NCBI GenBank assembly: GCA_027013815.1
Contig: JALWFY010000073.1
Location: 62,001-126,000, forward strand
Reading direction: 5' to 3'
DNA: 64,000 nt
DNA from: Desulfohalobiaceae bacterium
GTDB taxonomy: Bacteria; Desulfobacterota; Desulfovibrionia; Desulfovibrionales; Desulfothermaceae
A program made the position numbers and the translations under genes. The notes under the pieces were generated by a model. That model worked only from the letters and a program-made list of their open reading frames with translations, made no database searches and was not told where the DNA came from. Position 1 is the stretch's first letter; the number at the start of each line of letters is the position of its first letter. Shown here one piece after another: positions 54,523 to 63,381 of this stretch.

Positions 54523-55075
54523 GTTGTTTCACCCTCTCCATTGGACTTATAATATCTGTTAGCCTTACACCATATTTCTCATTTATCACCACTGCTTCAC
54601 CACGAGCCACTAACTTTCCATTCACCAATATCTCCAAAGGTTCTCCTGCAAGTTTATCCAATTCTATTACAGACCCCTGGCCAAGCTGAAGCAGGTCGTT
54701 TATAAGGAGCTTGCTCCTACCCAGTTCAGCAGAAACACTCAAAGGAATATCCAATATAAATTCAATATCCCTTTTTTCACCTGAATCCTGAGAGACCTCT
54801 CCTGTTATATCTTTAAATTGTACTTCCTGGGCCCTAAATGATTCTTTTTTTTCCTCTTTTTCCCTACTAAGATCTGCTCCTTCTTCTTCTGCTAAGGCCT
54901 TTGCCCACTCCTCTGCTAGCTTATCTTGATCTACCTCATCACCAGATCCTTTGGCAGACTCAGCACCTTTATCCTCTCCACTTGTTTCACCATCTTCCAT
55001 TACCCCCTCTTCTGCTAGGGCCTTTGCCCATTCTTCTGCTAATTTTTCTTGATCCACTTGGTTTTTATCGGCCAT
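54515..55075 (-). CDS. fliN: Flagellar motor switch protein FliN
   Basis: 186 residues. C-terminal C-ring domain (about 100-186): DIPLSVSAELGRSKLLINDLL, GSVIELDKLAGEPLEI and ARGEAVVINEKYGVRL. The N-terminal 95 residues are acidic and contain two copies of DQxKLAEEWAKALAEE (about 6-21 and 48-63). Such extra tandem peptides are not in E. coli FliN; they may be docking motifs for export or chemotaxis proteins. Overlaps fliO by 8 bp. Confidence 0.93.
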   Translation of the reverse strand: MADKNQVDQEKLAEEWAKALAEEGVMEDGETSGEDKGAESAKGSGDEVDQDKLAEEWAKALAEEEGADLSREKEEKKESFRAQEVQFKDITGEVSQDSGEKRDIEFILDIPLSVSAELGRSKLLINDLLQLGQGSVIELDKLAGEPLEILVNGKLVARGEAVVINEKYGVRLTDIISPMERVKQLG

Positions 55076-55087
55076 ACATCTACCCCT

Positions 55088-56095
55088 TTATATAAGTTTT
55101 TGGGATATATTTGGATTCAATAACTGATAATTTTCAATTTCCTTTGATATCAAAAGGGCCTTATTCCCTTTATATGCCCCAGGTTTACCCATAAATTTTG
55201 GGATACCTTCCACCTCTGCAATCAACTCATCGTCTACAAAGGTATCTAAAAGCAAAATATCTCCTACTTTGAGATTTAAGAGCTGACGAGGAGTTATTTC
55301 AGTAAAACCGAGATTTACAACTACCTCCACAGGTGTCTCTAGAAGTCTCTCTCTTATCCTTATTATCCAGGTTTGATCCACTTCTAACCTCTCTGATTGA
55401 TATGAGGCATATAATTTTGACCTGATGGGTTCAATAGTTGCGTATGGAAGGCCAATAATCAAATTGCCTATTGCATTTTCCAACTCAACTTCAAAGGAAG
55501 CCACCACAATTACATCTCCTGGTGGAATAATTGAGGCAAATTGTGGATTTATTTCAGTCCGTTGAAACTCTACTTCAACTTCATGTACAGGTTTCCACGC
55601 ACTCTGTAGTTCCTTTAACCCAATCTCCACCACCCTGTGGATTACTGCCTGCTCAATAGGAGTAAAATCTCTACCTTCTACCTTTGGTTGAGAGCCTGAC
55701 CCACCAAAAAAATTCTCTATTAAAGCAAATACCAGTCTAGAGTCTATAATCAATAAGGCATTTCCACGTAATGGATTCATCTTAAAAATATTAATAGATG
55801 TTGGTACTGGCAAGGAGCGCATAAATTCACCAAACTTAATCATATCCACTGAAGTAGGATTAACATCCAACCTTTTTCTCATTATAGTGACAATGGCGTT
55901 GGAAAATTGCCTAGCAAATCTATCATTTATTATCTCAAGTACTGGCATCCTTCCGCGGATAATCCTATCCTGATTGGTGAGATCAAAGGGTACAACATCG
56001 CTCTCTTCTGCAACCTCCACCTCGGTCTCTACTTCCTCCCCTTGTAGGCCGCGGAGTAATGCATCTACTTCATCTTGGTTTAATATCTTACTCAT
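55088..56095 (-). CDS. fliM: Flagellar motor switch protein FliM
   Basis: 335 residues. N-terminal CheY-binding motif ILNQDEVDALLRG, followed by the CheC-like middle domain with RIIRGRMPVLEIINDRFARQ and the C-terminal FliN-like domain LEVDQTWIIRIRERLLETPVEVVVNLG (quoted in part). All regions present. Located between fliL and fliN on the minus strand. Confidence 0.97.
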   Translation of the reverse strand: MSKILNQDEVDALLRGLQGEEVETEVEVAEESDVVPFDLTNQDRIIRGRMPVLEIINDRFARQFSNAIVTIMRKRLDVNPTSVDMIKFGEFMRSLPVPTSINIFKMNPLRGNALLIIDSRLVFALIENFFGGSGSQPKVEGRDFTPIEQAVIHRVVEIGLKELQSAWKPVHEVEVEFQRTEINPQFASIIPPGDVIVVASFEVELENAIGNLIIGLPYATIEPIRSKLYASYQSERLEVDQTWIIRIRERLLETPVEVVVNLGFTEITPRQLLNLKVGDILLLDTFVDDELIAEVEGIPKFMGKPGAYKGNKALLISKEIENYQLLNPNISQKLI

Positions 56096-56162
56096 AACCC
56101 TATACCAGTATATTTTTTTCTTATTCTATTTTTAGTCTAAATAAAAGGGTAAAAAAGTCAAT

Positions 56163-56714
56163 TTATTGAACCAAAAACTCAGTAAAAAACACCCTTGTAA
56201 CCAAAGGCTTTCCAAAAATCTGATTTAACCTTTGGGCTATTTCCATTTTTAATTCATACTTTTTTTGTAGTGAGGCCAAATCATCATAAGTCTTTGAAGA
56301 TAAAAGCAAGATAAGGGCATCTTTTATCATTGGCATCTTTTTCTCAACAATAGCTCCAGGGTTCTTTCCCTTTACCTCAATTTCAATACTGATCTTCAAA
56401 TACCTCCTCCCCAAGGGATCTGCAAGGTTTACCAAAATAGTTGGAAGTTCCACCAACTTTGCTTTCAATGGAGGATGGGTTTCTTCCCCTTCTTTACCCC
56501 CTTTTTGCTCTTTTCCACTCTCCTGGCTTTGAGTCTTTTCTTCTACTTTTGTATTCTCTTTTTTTGAAGAAAAAAACTTCTTATACGCAAAAAATCCACC
56601 CCCCCCTAGAAGTCCAAGTATCAAGACAAGGATAATAATTAATTTTAACTTTCCTGACTTTTTTTTCTCCTGTGCCTGTTCCTTGTTTTTATCTTCTTTT
56701 TTCTTTTTTGCCAT
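56163..56714 (-). CDS. fliL: Flagellar basal-body protein FliL
   Basis: 183 residues. Lys-rich cytoplasmic N-terminus (1-25), one membrane helix (about 25-45), an acidic linker, and the FliL domain (about 85-183) with LPTILVNLADPLGRRYLKISIE and ILLLSSKTYDDL. It stabilises the motor stator. It lies between the second motB and fliM. Confidence 0.93.
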   Translation of the reverse strand: MAKKKKEDKNKEQAQEKKKSGKLKLIIILVLILGLLGGGGFFAYKKFFSSKKENTKVEEKTQSQESGKEQKGGKEGEETHPPLKAKLVELPTILVNLADPLGRRYLKISIEIEVKGKNPGAIVEKKMPMIKDALILLLSSKTYDDLASLQKKYELKMEIAQRLNQIFGKPLVTRVFFTEFLVQ

Positions 56715-56734
56715 CTTTATCCCCCTTAATTTCT

Positions 56735-57463
56735 CTATAAATATGTCTTAGAATGGGGTCTATTTTTTAATAGGATTTCTACCCTTCTGTTCCTGGCCCT
56801 ATTTTCAGGGCTTGTATTTGGCACCATAGGTCTATCTGGGCCATATGCAGAAATAGAAACAAATCTAGGGTCCATACCCCTTGAAAGAAAGAAATCCAGC
56901 ACAGACAAGGCCCTCAAATAAGATATCTGATAGTTTTTTTCCCTACTTCCTGTATCATCTGTATACCCAGAAATATTTACTGGCGCAGCAACCAATTGGA
57001 TGAGATAGAGCACCTGTTTAAGTACTTTTTTTGCAAGTGGAGTAAGAAAAGTGCTACCTGTCTTAAAAAGGATCTTATCACTTAGCACAAGACAAACCCC
57101 CTCAGGTTTGTTTAATATTTTTATATCCTTTAAAAAATCTCCCCTATTTATGTCTTTTGGCAAGATCTCATCAGGGAACAATAGATCTTTTATCCTGTCT
57201 GGTCTTTCTAAAAGTTCCCATGGATTTTCTAACACCTCTCTGGCTATTTGTATCCTTGTAGGGATCTTCCCGGTATTATACGAGGTTAAAAAACCAACCT
57301 TTGCATTTAAACTTTGAAACGCCAGGGTAACCACCTCTTTATCTAAGGTGGACATACTAAGTAACAACACAAAAAAGGTCAAAAGCAAGGTCATCATATC
57401 TGAGAAAGTAACCAACCAAGCCTGGGAATCTCCTTTTGGTTCTTTTTTTTCTTTCCTGGCCAT
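56735..57463 (-). CDS. motB: Flagellar stator protein MotB (second copy)
   Basis: 242 residues. TM helix with ion-conducting Asp in AWLVTFSDMMTLLLTFFVLL. The C-terminal OmpA/MotB domain is canonical: VNISGYTDDTGSREKNYQIS and the end NTSPENRARNRRVEI. It may bind peptidoglycan normally. It is the second motB of the operon, downstream of the first by 55 bp. May form a hetero-stator or a second stator set with the shared MotA. Confidence 0.93.
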   Translation of the reverse strand: MARKEKKEPKGDSQAWLVTFSDMMTLLLTFFVLLLSMSTLDKEVVTLAFQSLNAKVGFLTSYNTGKIPTRIQIAREVLENPWELLERPDRIKDLLFPDEILPKDINRGDFLKDIKILNKPEGVCLVLSDKILFKTGSTFLTPLAKKVLKQVLYLIQLVAAPVNISGYTDDTGSREKNYQISYLRALSVLDFFLSRGMDPRFVSISAYGPDRPMVPNTSPENRARNRRVEILLKNRPHSKTYL

Positions 57464-57518
57464 TTTTACCCATTTACGCTCATTACATTAATATTTTTTT
57501 AATCTTTAGTTCTAAAAA

Positions 57519-58364
57519 TTATTTTCCCCCTGGTTCATTAATATAAAATTCAAACCCCTTATAAATAAGTCCTTTATTTTTCATCTGTTCCAATTGTCTA
57601 AACTTTCTAAGTTTATTGGGATTATGTAATATATAACTCCTTTTATCCAGGATAAAATCTACTCTCCTATTCTTTTTTCTACCTAACTTTGTATTATTCG
57701 AATATAGAGGATGATATTTACCAAATGCCTCAATCTTTATTTTCTCTGAAGGAACCCCTTTGCTAATTAAATACGAGTACACCCTAAGACACCTTCTAAT
57801 AGATAATATCCAGGATGGATCAACTCCTAATAAATGATAAGTTTTCATCTCCTTTTCATATTTCCCTATTGCCTCGAACAAAGAGGTATGGCCTGCAATT
57901 AATACAGGATATTTTAAATTTTTTAATACAGGGGTAATCCTATCTAACAACCTCCTACCCTGTCCAGTTAATAGGCTAGTACCTTTTTGGAAAAGTATAT
58001 CTGCATTCACTGAGAATATCTGAATATATTTGTTTTCCCTAAAATCCAAGTCCTTAGAAAAATCTTCCCATATAAGATTTTTAAGAGGTGACAAGTCCTT
58101 TGCCTCCATTGGACCAGGTTCTAATAGTTTAGGATTTTTTGAAACATTATACCCTAATATACTTAAATTCTCCTTTCCCATACCAAATGTTTCACTCAAA
58201 GAACCAATGGCCAAATGTTTTTTCTTTATATCTTGAAGAGAAGCCATGCTAAGTAGCAATACAAAGAACGTCAACAACAGGGTCATAACATCTGAAAAGG
58301 TAACAAGCCATTCCGGTGTCTCTTCCCCTCCACCTCCTCCATTTTTCTTTTTTTTTCTGGCCAT
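57519..58364 (-). CDS. motB: Flagellar stator protein MotB (first copy, divergent OmpA domain)
   Basis: 281 residues. TM helix with Asp in EWLVTFSDVMTLLLTFFVLL. The OmpA-like domain is recognisable but modified: VLIAGHTSLFEAIGKYEK has GHTS in place of GHTD and an insertion of about a dozen residues before the next helix, ending KLGRKKNRRVDFILD. A Lys/Gly-rich N-terminus is followed directly by the TM. It follows motA by 2 bp and is probably its primary partner. Peptidoglycan binding may differ from copy two. Confidence 0.9.
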   Translation of the reverse strand: MARKKKKNGGGGGEETPEWLVTFSDVMTLLLTFFVLLLSMASLQDIKKKHLAIGSLSETFGMGKENLSILGYNVSKNPKLLEPGPMEAKDLSPLKNLIWEDFSKDLDFRENKYIQIFSVNADILFQKGTSLLTGQGRRLLDRITPVLKNLKYPVLIAGHTSLFEAIGKYEKEMKTYHLLGVDPSWILSIRRCLRVYSYLISKGVPSEKIKIEAFGKYHPLYSNNTKLGRKKNRRVDFILDKRSYILHNPNKLRKFRQLEQMKNKGLIYKGFEFYINEPGGK

Positions 58365-58366
58365 GG

Positions 58367-59128
58367 CTATTCCTTTTGTTTTCTTTCCTTTGGAGGGATA
58401 AAACTATTTAGTTTTTCTTCAATTATTCTAGGATTTTCCCCCCTACAAATAGACAAAATCCCTTCTAGCATAAGTTCCCTTATCAGGACTTCTTCCTTGT
58501 GTCTTGTCCTGAGTTTCCCTGCCATGGGATTAAATACCAGGTTTGCAAGGATAGCACCATAAAAAGTAGTAATAAGGGCAACTGCCATGGAAGGCCCAAT
58601 GGTACTGGGATCACTCATGGTCTGAAGCATTTGTATTAAACCAATAACTGTGCCTATCATGCCCATTGCTGGTGCAAAGGATCCCATGATGCTAACCACT
58701 TCTGCTCCTATTTCATGTCTTTCATCTAAATAATTTATCTCTGTCTCCAATATCTCCCTTATAACCTCTGGCTCCATGCCATCTACTGTTAATTGAAGTC
58801 CTTTTTTTAAATATTCATCTTCTATTTCTTTTAAAACAGGCTCTAATGAAAGTATACCCTCTTTCCTGGCCTTTTGTGCATATTCTAAAAACCTCTCAAT
58901 TATCTCCGAAGGAGATGCAGCTTTATACAATATTGTATTTTTTATTACCCCTATCACACCAATAACATTTTTTAATGGATAATTTACAAGGGTTGCCCCA
59001 ATAGTCCCTCCAAAAACTATAAGAGCTGAGGGAAAATTTAAAAATACCATGGGATTTCCGCCCATGACCAAAGAGGAAATTACCAGGCCAAAAGCAATAA
59101 CTATTCCCAGGATGGTGGCAAGATCCAT
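58367..59128 (-). CDS. motA: Flagellar stator protein MotA
   Basis: 253 residues with four membrane helices. Conserved motor segments: ATILGIVIAFGLVISSLVMGG, GMIGTVIGLIQMLQTMSDPSTIGPSMA and VALITTFYGAILANLVFNPMAGKL. The cytoplasmic loop has charged torque residues. It heads the motA-motB-motB-fliLMNOPQ operon. The 120-bp gap upstream should carry the promoter, but I see no convincing sigma-54 or sigma-28 site. Confidence 0.95.
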   Translation of the reverse strand: MDLATILGIVIAFGLVISSLVMGGNPMVFLNFPSALIVFGGTIGATLVNYPLKNVIGVIGVIKNTILYKAASPSEIIERFLEYAQKARKEGILSLEPVLKEIEDEYLKKGLQLTVDGMEPEVIREILETEINYLDERHEIGAEVVSIMGSFAPAMGMIGTVIGLIQMLQTMSDPSTIGPSMAVALITTFYGAILANLVFNPMAGKLRTRHKEEVLIRELMLEGILSICRGENPRIIEEKLNSFIPPKERKQKE

Positions 59129-59248
59129 TTATCTTCCTCCAGAAAAACAAATAACAACTAATACCAATTCCAGTATATTTTTACCTTATCTTCATTACAA
59201 TATATGTTTAATTATCCATTCCCCATTTTAAATTCTCAGTTGGTACAC

Positions 59249-59953
59249 TTAATATTCTCTAGGCCCAAAAATATTTGTGCCAATTCTAACTAGAGTTGCG
59301 CCTTCTAAAATTGCCTGTTTAAAGTCTGAACTCATACCCATTGAAAGATGAGGCAAATCAATCCCTAGTTTTTGTTCCAAAGATTCCTTTAACCTCCTAA
59401 GTGTTGCAAAATATGGCCTTACTCTTTCAGGGTCTTCAAAATAAGGGGGCATACACATAAGGCCCATCAGCTCTAAATTATTAGTCAGGTCTAAAATATC
59501 TTCTACAAATTTGAATAAATCCTGTTCTAATACCCCGCCCTTTGTCTCTTCTTTGGCCACATTTACCTGAACAAGTATATCCAAGCCAATACCTAGATGG
59601 GCACATCTCTTGTCCAGTTCTTTAACAAATTTTATGGAGTCAACAGAATGTACCATAGAAAAATTTCCAGGCACATACTTGGCCTTATTTGACTGACACC
59701 GACCTATAAAATGAAACTGTATTTTCTGTTTATGTTCTTTTAGTTTTTCTACCTTGTCTAGTGCCTCCTGGATATAATTTTCACCAAATACTTTTTGGCC
59801 TGCTTCAATTGCCCATTGCACATATTCAATAGGTTGGTGTTTTGACACTGCCACAAGGGTTATGTCCTCCTCATCCCTTCCTGCCCTGTGCGTTGCTTCT
59901 ATTATCTGAGACCTTATTTGTTCCAATCTTGTTAAGATATCCTCTTTTTTCAT
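59249..59953 (-). CDS. yggS: PLP homeostasis protein YggS
   Basis: 234 residues, TIM-barrel PLP-binding family. PLP Lys in LVAVSKHQPIEYV, QKVFGENYIQE, HFIGRCQSNKAK and the C-terminal SMGMSSDFKQAILEGATLVRIGTNIFG are conserved. It maintains pyridoxal phosphate balance. Coupled to era by a 4-bp gap. Confidence 0.93.
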   Translation of the reverse strand: MKKEDILTRLEQIRSQIIEATHRAGRDEEDITLVAVSKHQPIEYVQWAIEAGQKVFGENYIQEALDKVEKLKEHKQKIQFHFIGRCQSNKAKYVPGNFSMVHSVDSIKFVKELDKRCAHLGIGLDILVQVNVAKEETKGGVLEQDLFKFVEDILDLTNNLELMGLMCMPPYFEDPERVRPYFATLRRLKESLEQKLGIDLPHLSMGMSSDFKQAILEGATLVRIGTNIFGPREY

Positions 59954-59957
59954 AGGA

Positions 59958-60893
59958 TTAGAACTCCTTTGTGTAGAGGTTTGCTATAAACCTCTCATCT
60001 TCATTCCAACTATCCTTGACCTTTACCCATAACTGGAGATACACCTTGGTCCCCAAAAGATATTCCAGTTCCTCTCTTGCCTCAGTTCCTACCTCCTTTA
60101 ATTTAGCCCCTTTATGTCCAATCACTATTTGTTTGTGATTCTTTTTTGCCACATAAATAGTAGCGTGTATCCTTGTAAGATTTTTTTCTCTGTCCTCCTC
60201 CCAATGCTCGATCTCAACTGCAACAGAATAAGGCAATTCCTTTTTTAATCTTAGAAATAATTTCTCCCTTATAATCTCTGCAGCCATAAATCTGAGTGGC
60301 ACAGAGGATATTTGGTCTTCTGGAAAAAGTGGTGGACCTATTGGAAGCCTGTTTTTTATCTCTTCCAATAGCTCAAAAGTCATTTCCCCAGTAAGAGCAG
60401 AAATCAAAAATATATCTACTTGTGGAAAATATCTCTGGAGTTCATCTATTATTGGTAAAAATTTATTTTTGTCCCTTATTTTATCTATCTTATTTATGGC
60501 AATAATCAAGTTTTCCCTTTGATTTGTTAGTGGGTCCAATAGAGGAGAGATCTCTTTTTCTAGTAAAAATAACTTGTCCACGTATCTTGAGCCATCTAAT
60601 AGTAATAATATTAGATCGGCCCCATGGAGTGCTTGCCATGCAGTTTCCACTAAAAACCTATTTAAGGTCTCATTGGACTTATGTATCCCTGGTGTGTCCA
60701 AGAAAACAATCTGACAATCATTTCTATGCAATATACCGTTAATCCTGTTCCTTGTGGTCTGTGGTTTAGGAGTTACAATGGAAATCTTCTGTCCCACATA
60801 AGAGTTAAGTAACGTGGATTTCCCAGCGTTTGGAGGCCCAACTAAGGCCACTATACCACATCTAAATTCCTTATCCTCTAAAATTTCATTCAT
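59958..60893 (-). CDS. era: GTPase Era
   Basis: 311 residues. G1 GPPNAGKSTLLNS (usual GRPNVGKS), G3 LDTPGIH, G4 INKIDK, and a C-terminal KH domain with VIGHKGAKLKEVGTEAREEL and QLWVKVKDSWNED. Era binds the 16S rRNA 3' end and aids 30S assembly. Shares a 195-bp divergent gap with topA. Confidence 0.95.
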   Translation of the reverse strand: MNEILEDKEFRCGIVALVGPPNAGKSTLLNSYVGQKISIVTPKPQTTRNRINGILHRNDCQIVFLDTPGIHKSNETLNRFLVETAWQALHGADLILLLLDGSRYVDKLFLLEKEISPLLDPLTNQRENLIIAINKIDKIRDKNKFLPIIDELQRYFPQVDIFLISALTGEMTFELLEEIKNRLPIGPPLFPEDQISSVPLRFMAAEIIREKLFLRLKKELPYSVAVEIEHWEEDREKNLTRIHATIYVAKKNHKQIVIGHKGAKLKEVGTEAREELEYLLGTKVYLQLWVKVKDSWNEDERFIANLYTKEF

Positions 60894-61128
60894 AATTTGC
60901 TCCTTAATTGTATTTTATGCAAAATTTATGTCATACTTAATATTGAAGACATCATATTTCATACACCACCATGCTTATAGGCAAAATAATTTACCCTATA
61001 TTTAAAAATAACCAATAACTATCCTATCTACAAAGTCAACTAATTAGCCATAGGACATAACAGATTAATAATAAATACTTAAATTTTGCTTGCACAAAAT
61101 TTTGACTCCATGTATAGGCACTTCTATT

Positions 61129-63381
61129 ATGAAAAAAGATTTAATCATTGTGGAATCACCTGCCAAGGTCAAAACAATAAAAAAAATAGTAGGAAACCAT
61201 TACCTAGTTGAGGCCACGGTTGGACATATAAGGGACCTCCCAACAAATTCCCTTGGTGTGGACGAAAAAAATAATTTTAAGCCAACATATGTAATTCTTC
61301 CAGGTAAAGAAAAGTTAGTAAAAAAATTACAACAAATTGCAAAAAAAGCCAACCAAGTCTTACTTGCCCCTGACCCTGATAGGGAAGGAGAAGCCATTGC
61401 CTGGCATGTAGCAGAACTTTTAAAGGACGTGAATCCAAACTACAAAAGGATTCAGTTCAATGAAATCACACCCTCTGCTATAAGATCCGCCCTTGAGCAA
61501 CTAAGAGACTTGGATGGGAATCTATTCAATTCCCAACAAGCCAGGAGGGTATTGGATAGACTTGTAGGATACAAGATATCCCCTATACTCTGGAAAAAAG
61601 TAAAAAGAGGTATCTCTGCTGGTAGGGTCCAATCTGTTGCCCTTAGACTTGTGGTGGAAAGGGAAAAAGAAAGACAGGCTTTTGTTCCCAAAGAATATTG
61701 GATGTTTAAGGCCCATCTGAAAAATAAGACTCAAGATAAATTAATAGCTGAGTTGTGGAAAATAAATTCCAAAAAGGCCAATGTCCCTAATGAGAAGAAG
61801 GCCAAAGACCTGGAACAAACAATTGAAAAGGCCGATTTCAAAGTTATAGATGTTATTGAAAAGGAGAGGACAAAGGCACCAAGACCCCCTTTTATTACCT
61901 CCACCTTGCAACAAGAATGCAATAATAGACTGGGCTATTCCACTAAAAAAGTCATGACCATTGCCCAGCACCTATATGAGGGCATGGAACTGGGACCAAA
62001 GGGTACCCACGCACTAATTACATACATGAGGACAGATTCAGTGAGGGTGGCCAAGGAGGCACAAGTAAATGCAAAAAAATGGATCTTAGAAAACCTTGGC
62101 AAGGAATACCTTCCTCCACGGATAAGGAATTACAAGACCAAATCCTCTTCTCAGGATGCACATGAGGCCATACGTCCAGTAGAGGTGTCTATCACCCCAG
62201 AAGAGGTCAAGGGTTTTATACCAAAAGACCATTACATGGTATATAAGCTCATCTGGGAGAGGTTCATGGCATCCCAAATGGCCAGTGCCAGGGTATGGGA
62301 CACAGAGATTATAGTTCAGGCAGAAAATACCCTGTGGAGGACAAAGGGAGAAAGGCTTTTATTTGAAGGATATTTAAAGATATATCCCTATTCTTCAAAA
62401 AAAGACCTACTCTTACCCCAAGTAAACAAAGGTGAAATACTGAAATTAATAAAACTAGAAAAAGAACAAAAGTTTACTACCCCTCCCTCTAGATACACTG
62501 AGGCGTCTTTGGTCAAAAAAATGGAAGAAAATGGTATTGGCAGGCCCTCCACCTATGCCCAGGTAGTTTCTACCTTAAAAGAAAGAGAATATGTTGAGAT
62601 GGAAAATAGATATTTCATCCCAACAGAGCTTGGTACTGTGGTTAGCGACCTGTTGGTAAAACATTTCCCTGAACTCATGGACACCAAGTTTACAGCTGAC
62701 ATGGAAATGAAGTTGGACAAGGTAGCAGAAGGGGCATTGGACTGGACTCTTTTACTCAAGGACTTTGCCAAATACCTTTACCCTGCCTTAGAAAAGGCAT
62801 TAAATGAAATGGAACAAGTAAAAAAAGGTAGGGTTACCAATATTATTTGTGAAAAATGTGGTGCCCCTATGGTAATAAAATTTGGCAGAAATGGAGAATT
62901 CCTTGCTTGTAGCTCTTACCCTGAATGTAAAAATACAAAAAATTTTAAAAGGGATGAAAAAGGAGATATTAAGATAATAGAAGAATCCCCAAAACAGGAA
63001 ACTGTGGTAGGGACCTGTACTGAATGTGGTGGAGACTTGATAGTAAAATTTTCCAAAAGGGGCGGAAGGTTCATAGCATGCAAAAACTATCCAAAGTGCA
63101 AATACACACAACCCTACTCAACACATGTAAAGTGTCCCATTGAGGGATGTGACGGAGAAATAGTGGAAAAGACTACAAAAAAAGGAAAGGTTTTTTATGC
63201 TTGTAATAGATACCCAAAATGTAAATTTGCAATCTGGAACCCACCAATAGCCAAAGAATGTCCAGAGTGCGGATTTAAGATCTTAGAGATAAAGCATACC
63301 AAATCAAGGGGCAAATTTCTTGCCTGTCCTCAAAAGGATTGTAAATTTTGGGAAAAAATAGAGGAAGTAGACGATGAATAA
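61129..63381 (+). CDS. topA: DNA topoisomerase I
   Basis: 750 residues from the ATG at 61129 (MKKDLIIVESPAKVK); an upstream TTG at 61090 would add 13 residues. Toprim domain (1-120, IVESPAKVKTIKK and DPDREGEAIAWH), catalytic Tyr in ALITYMRTDSVR and ASLVKKMEENGIGRPSTYA. The C-terminus has four zinc-ribbon modules at about 575, 630, 670 and 712, each with paired CxxC-type ligands, like E. coli TopA. Relaxes negative supercoils. Its stop overlaps the mobB start. Confidence 0.97.
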   Translation: MKKDLIIVESPAKVKTIKKIVGNHYLVEATVGHIRDLPTNSLGVDEKNNFKPTYVILPGKEKLVKKLQQIAKKANQVLLAPDPDREGEAIAWHVAELLKDVNPNYKRIQFNEITPSAIRSALEQLRDLDGNLFNSQQARRVLDRLVGYKISPILWKKVKRGISAGRVQSVALRLVVEREKERQAFVPKEYWMFKAHLKNKTQDKLIAELWKINSKKANVPNEKKAKDLEQTIEKADFKVIDVIEKERTKAPRPPFITSTLQQECNNRLGYSTKKVMTIAQHLYEGMELGPKGTHALITYMRTDSVRVAKEAQVNAKKWILENLGKEYLPPRIRNYKTKSSSQDAHEAIRPVEVSITPEEVKGFIPKDHYMVYKLIWERFMASQMASARVWDTEIIVQAENTLWRTKGERLLFEGYLKIYPYSSKKDLLLPQVNKGEILKLIKLEKEQKFTTPPSRYTEASLVKKMEENGIGRPSTYAQVVSTLKEREYVEMENRYFIPTELGTVVSDLLVKHFPELMDTKFTADMEMKLDKVAEGALDWTLLLKDFAKYLYPALEKALNEMEQVKKGRVTNIICEKCGAPMVIKFGRNGEFLACSSYPECKNTKNFKRDEKGDIKIIEESPKQETVVGTCTECGGDLIVKFSKRGGRFIACKNYPKCKYTQPYSTHVKCPIEGCDGEIVEKTTKKGKVFYACNRYPKCKFAIWNPPIAKECPECGFKILEIKHTKSRGKFLACPQKDCKFWEKIEEVDDE

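Noticed and set aside
59129-59248. Sigma-54 promoter upstream of motA (TGGTATTAGTTGTT-like stretch)
   Set aside because: The GG and GC dinucleotides are not at the required 10-bp spacing, and no second element supports it.
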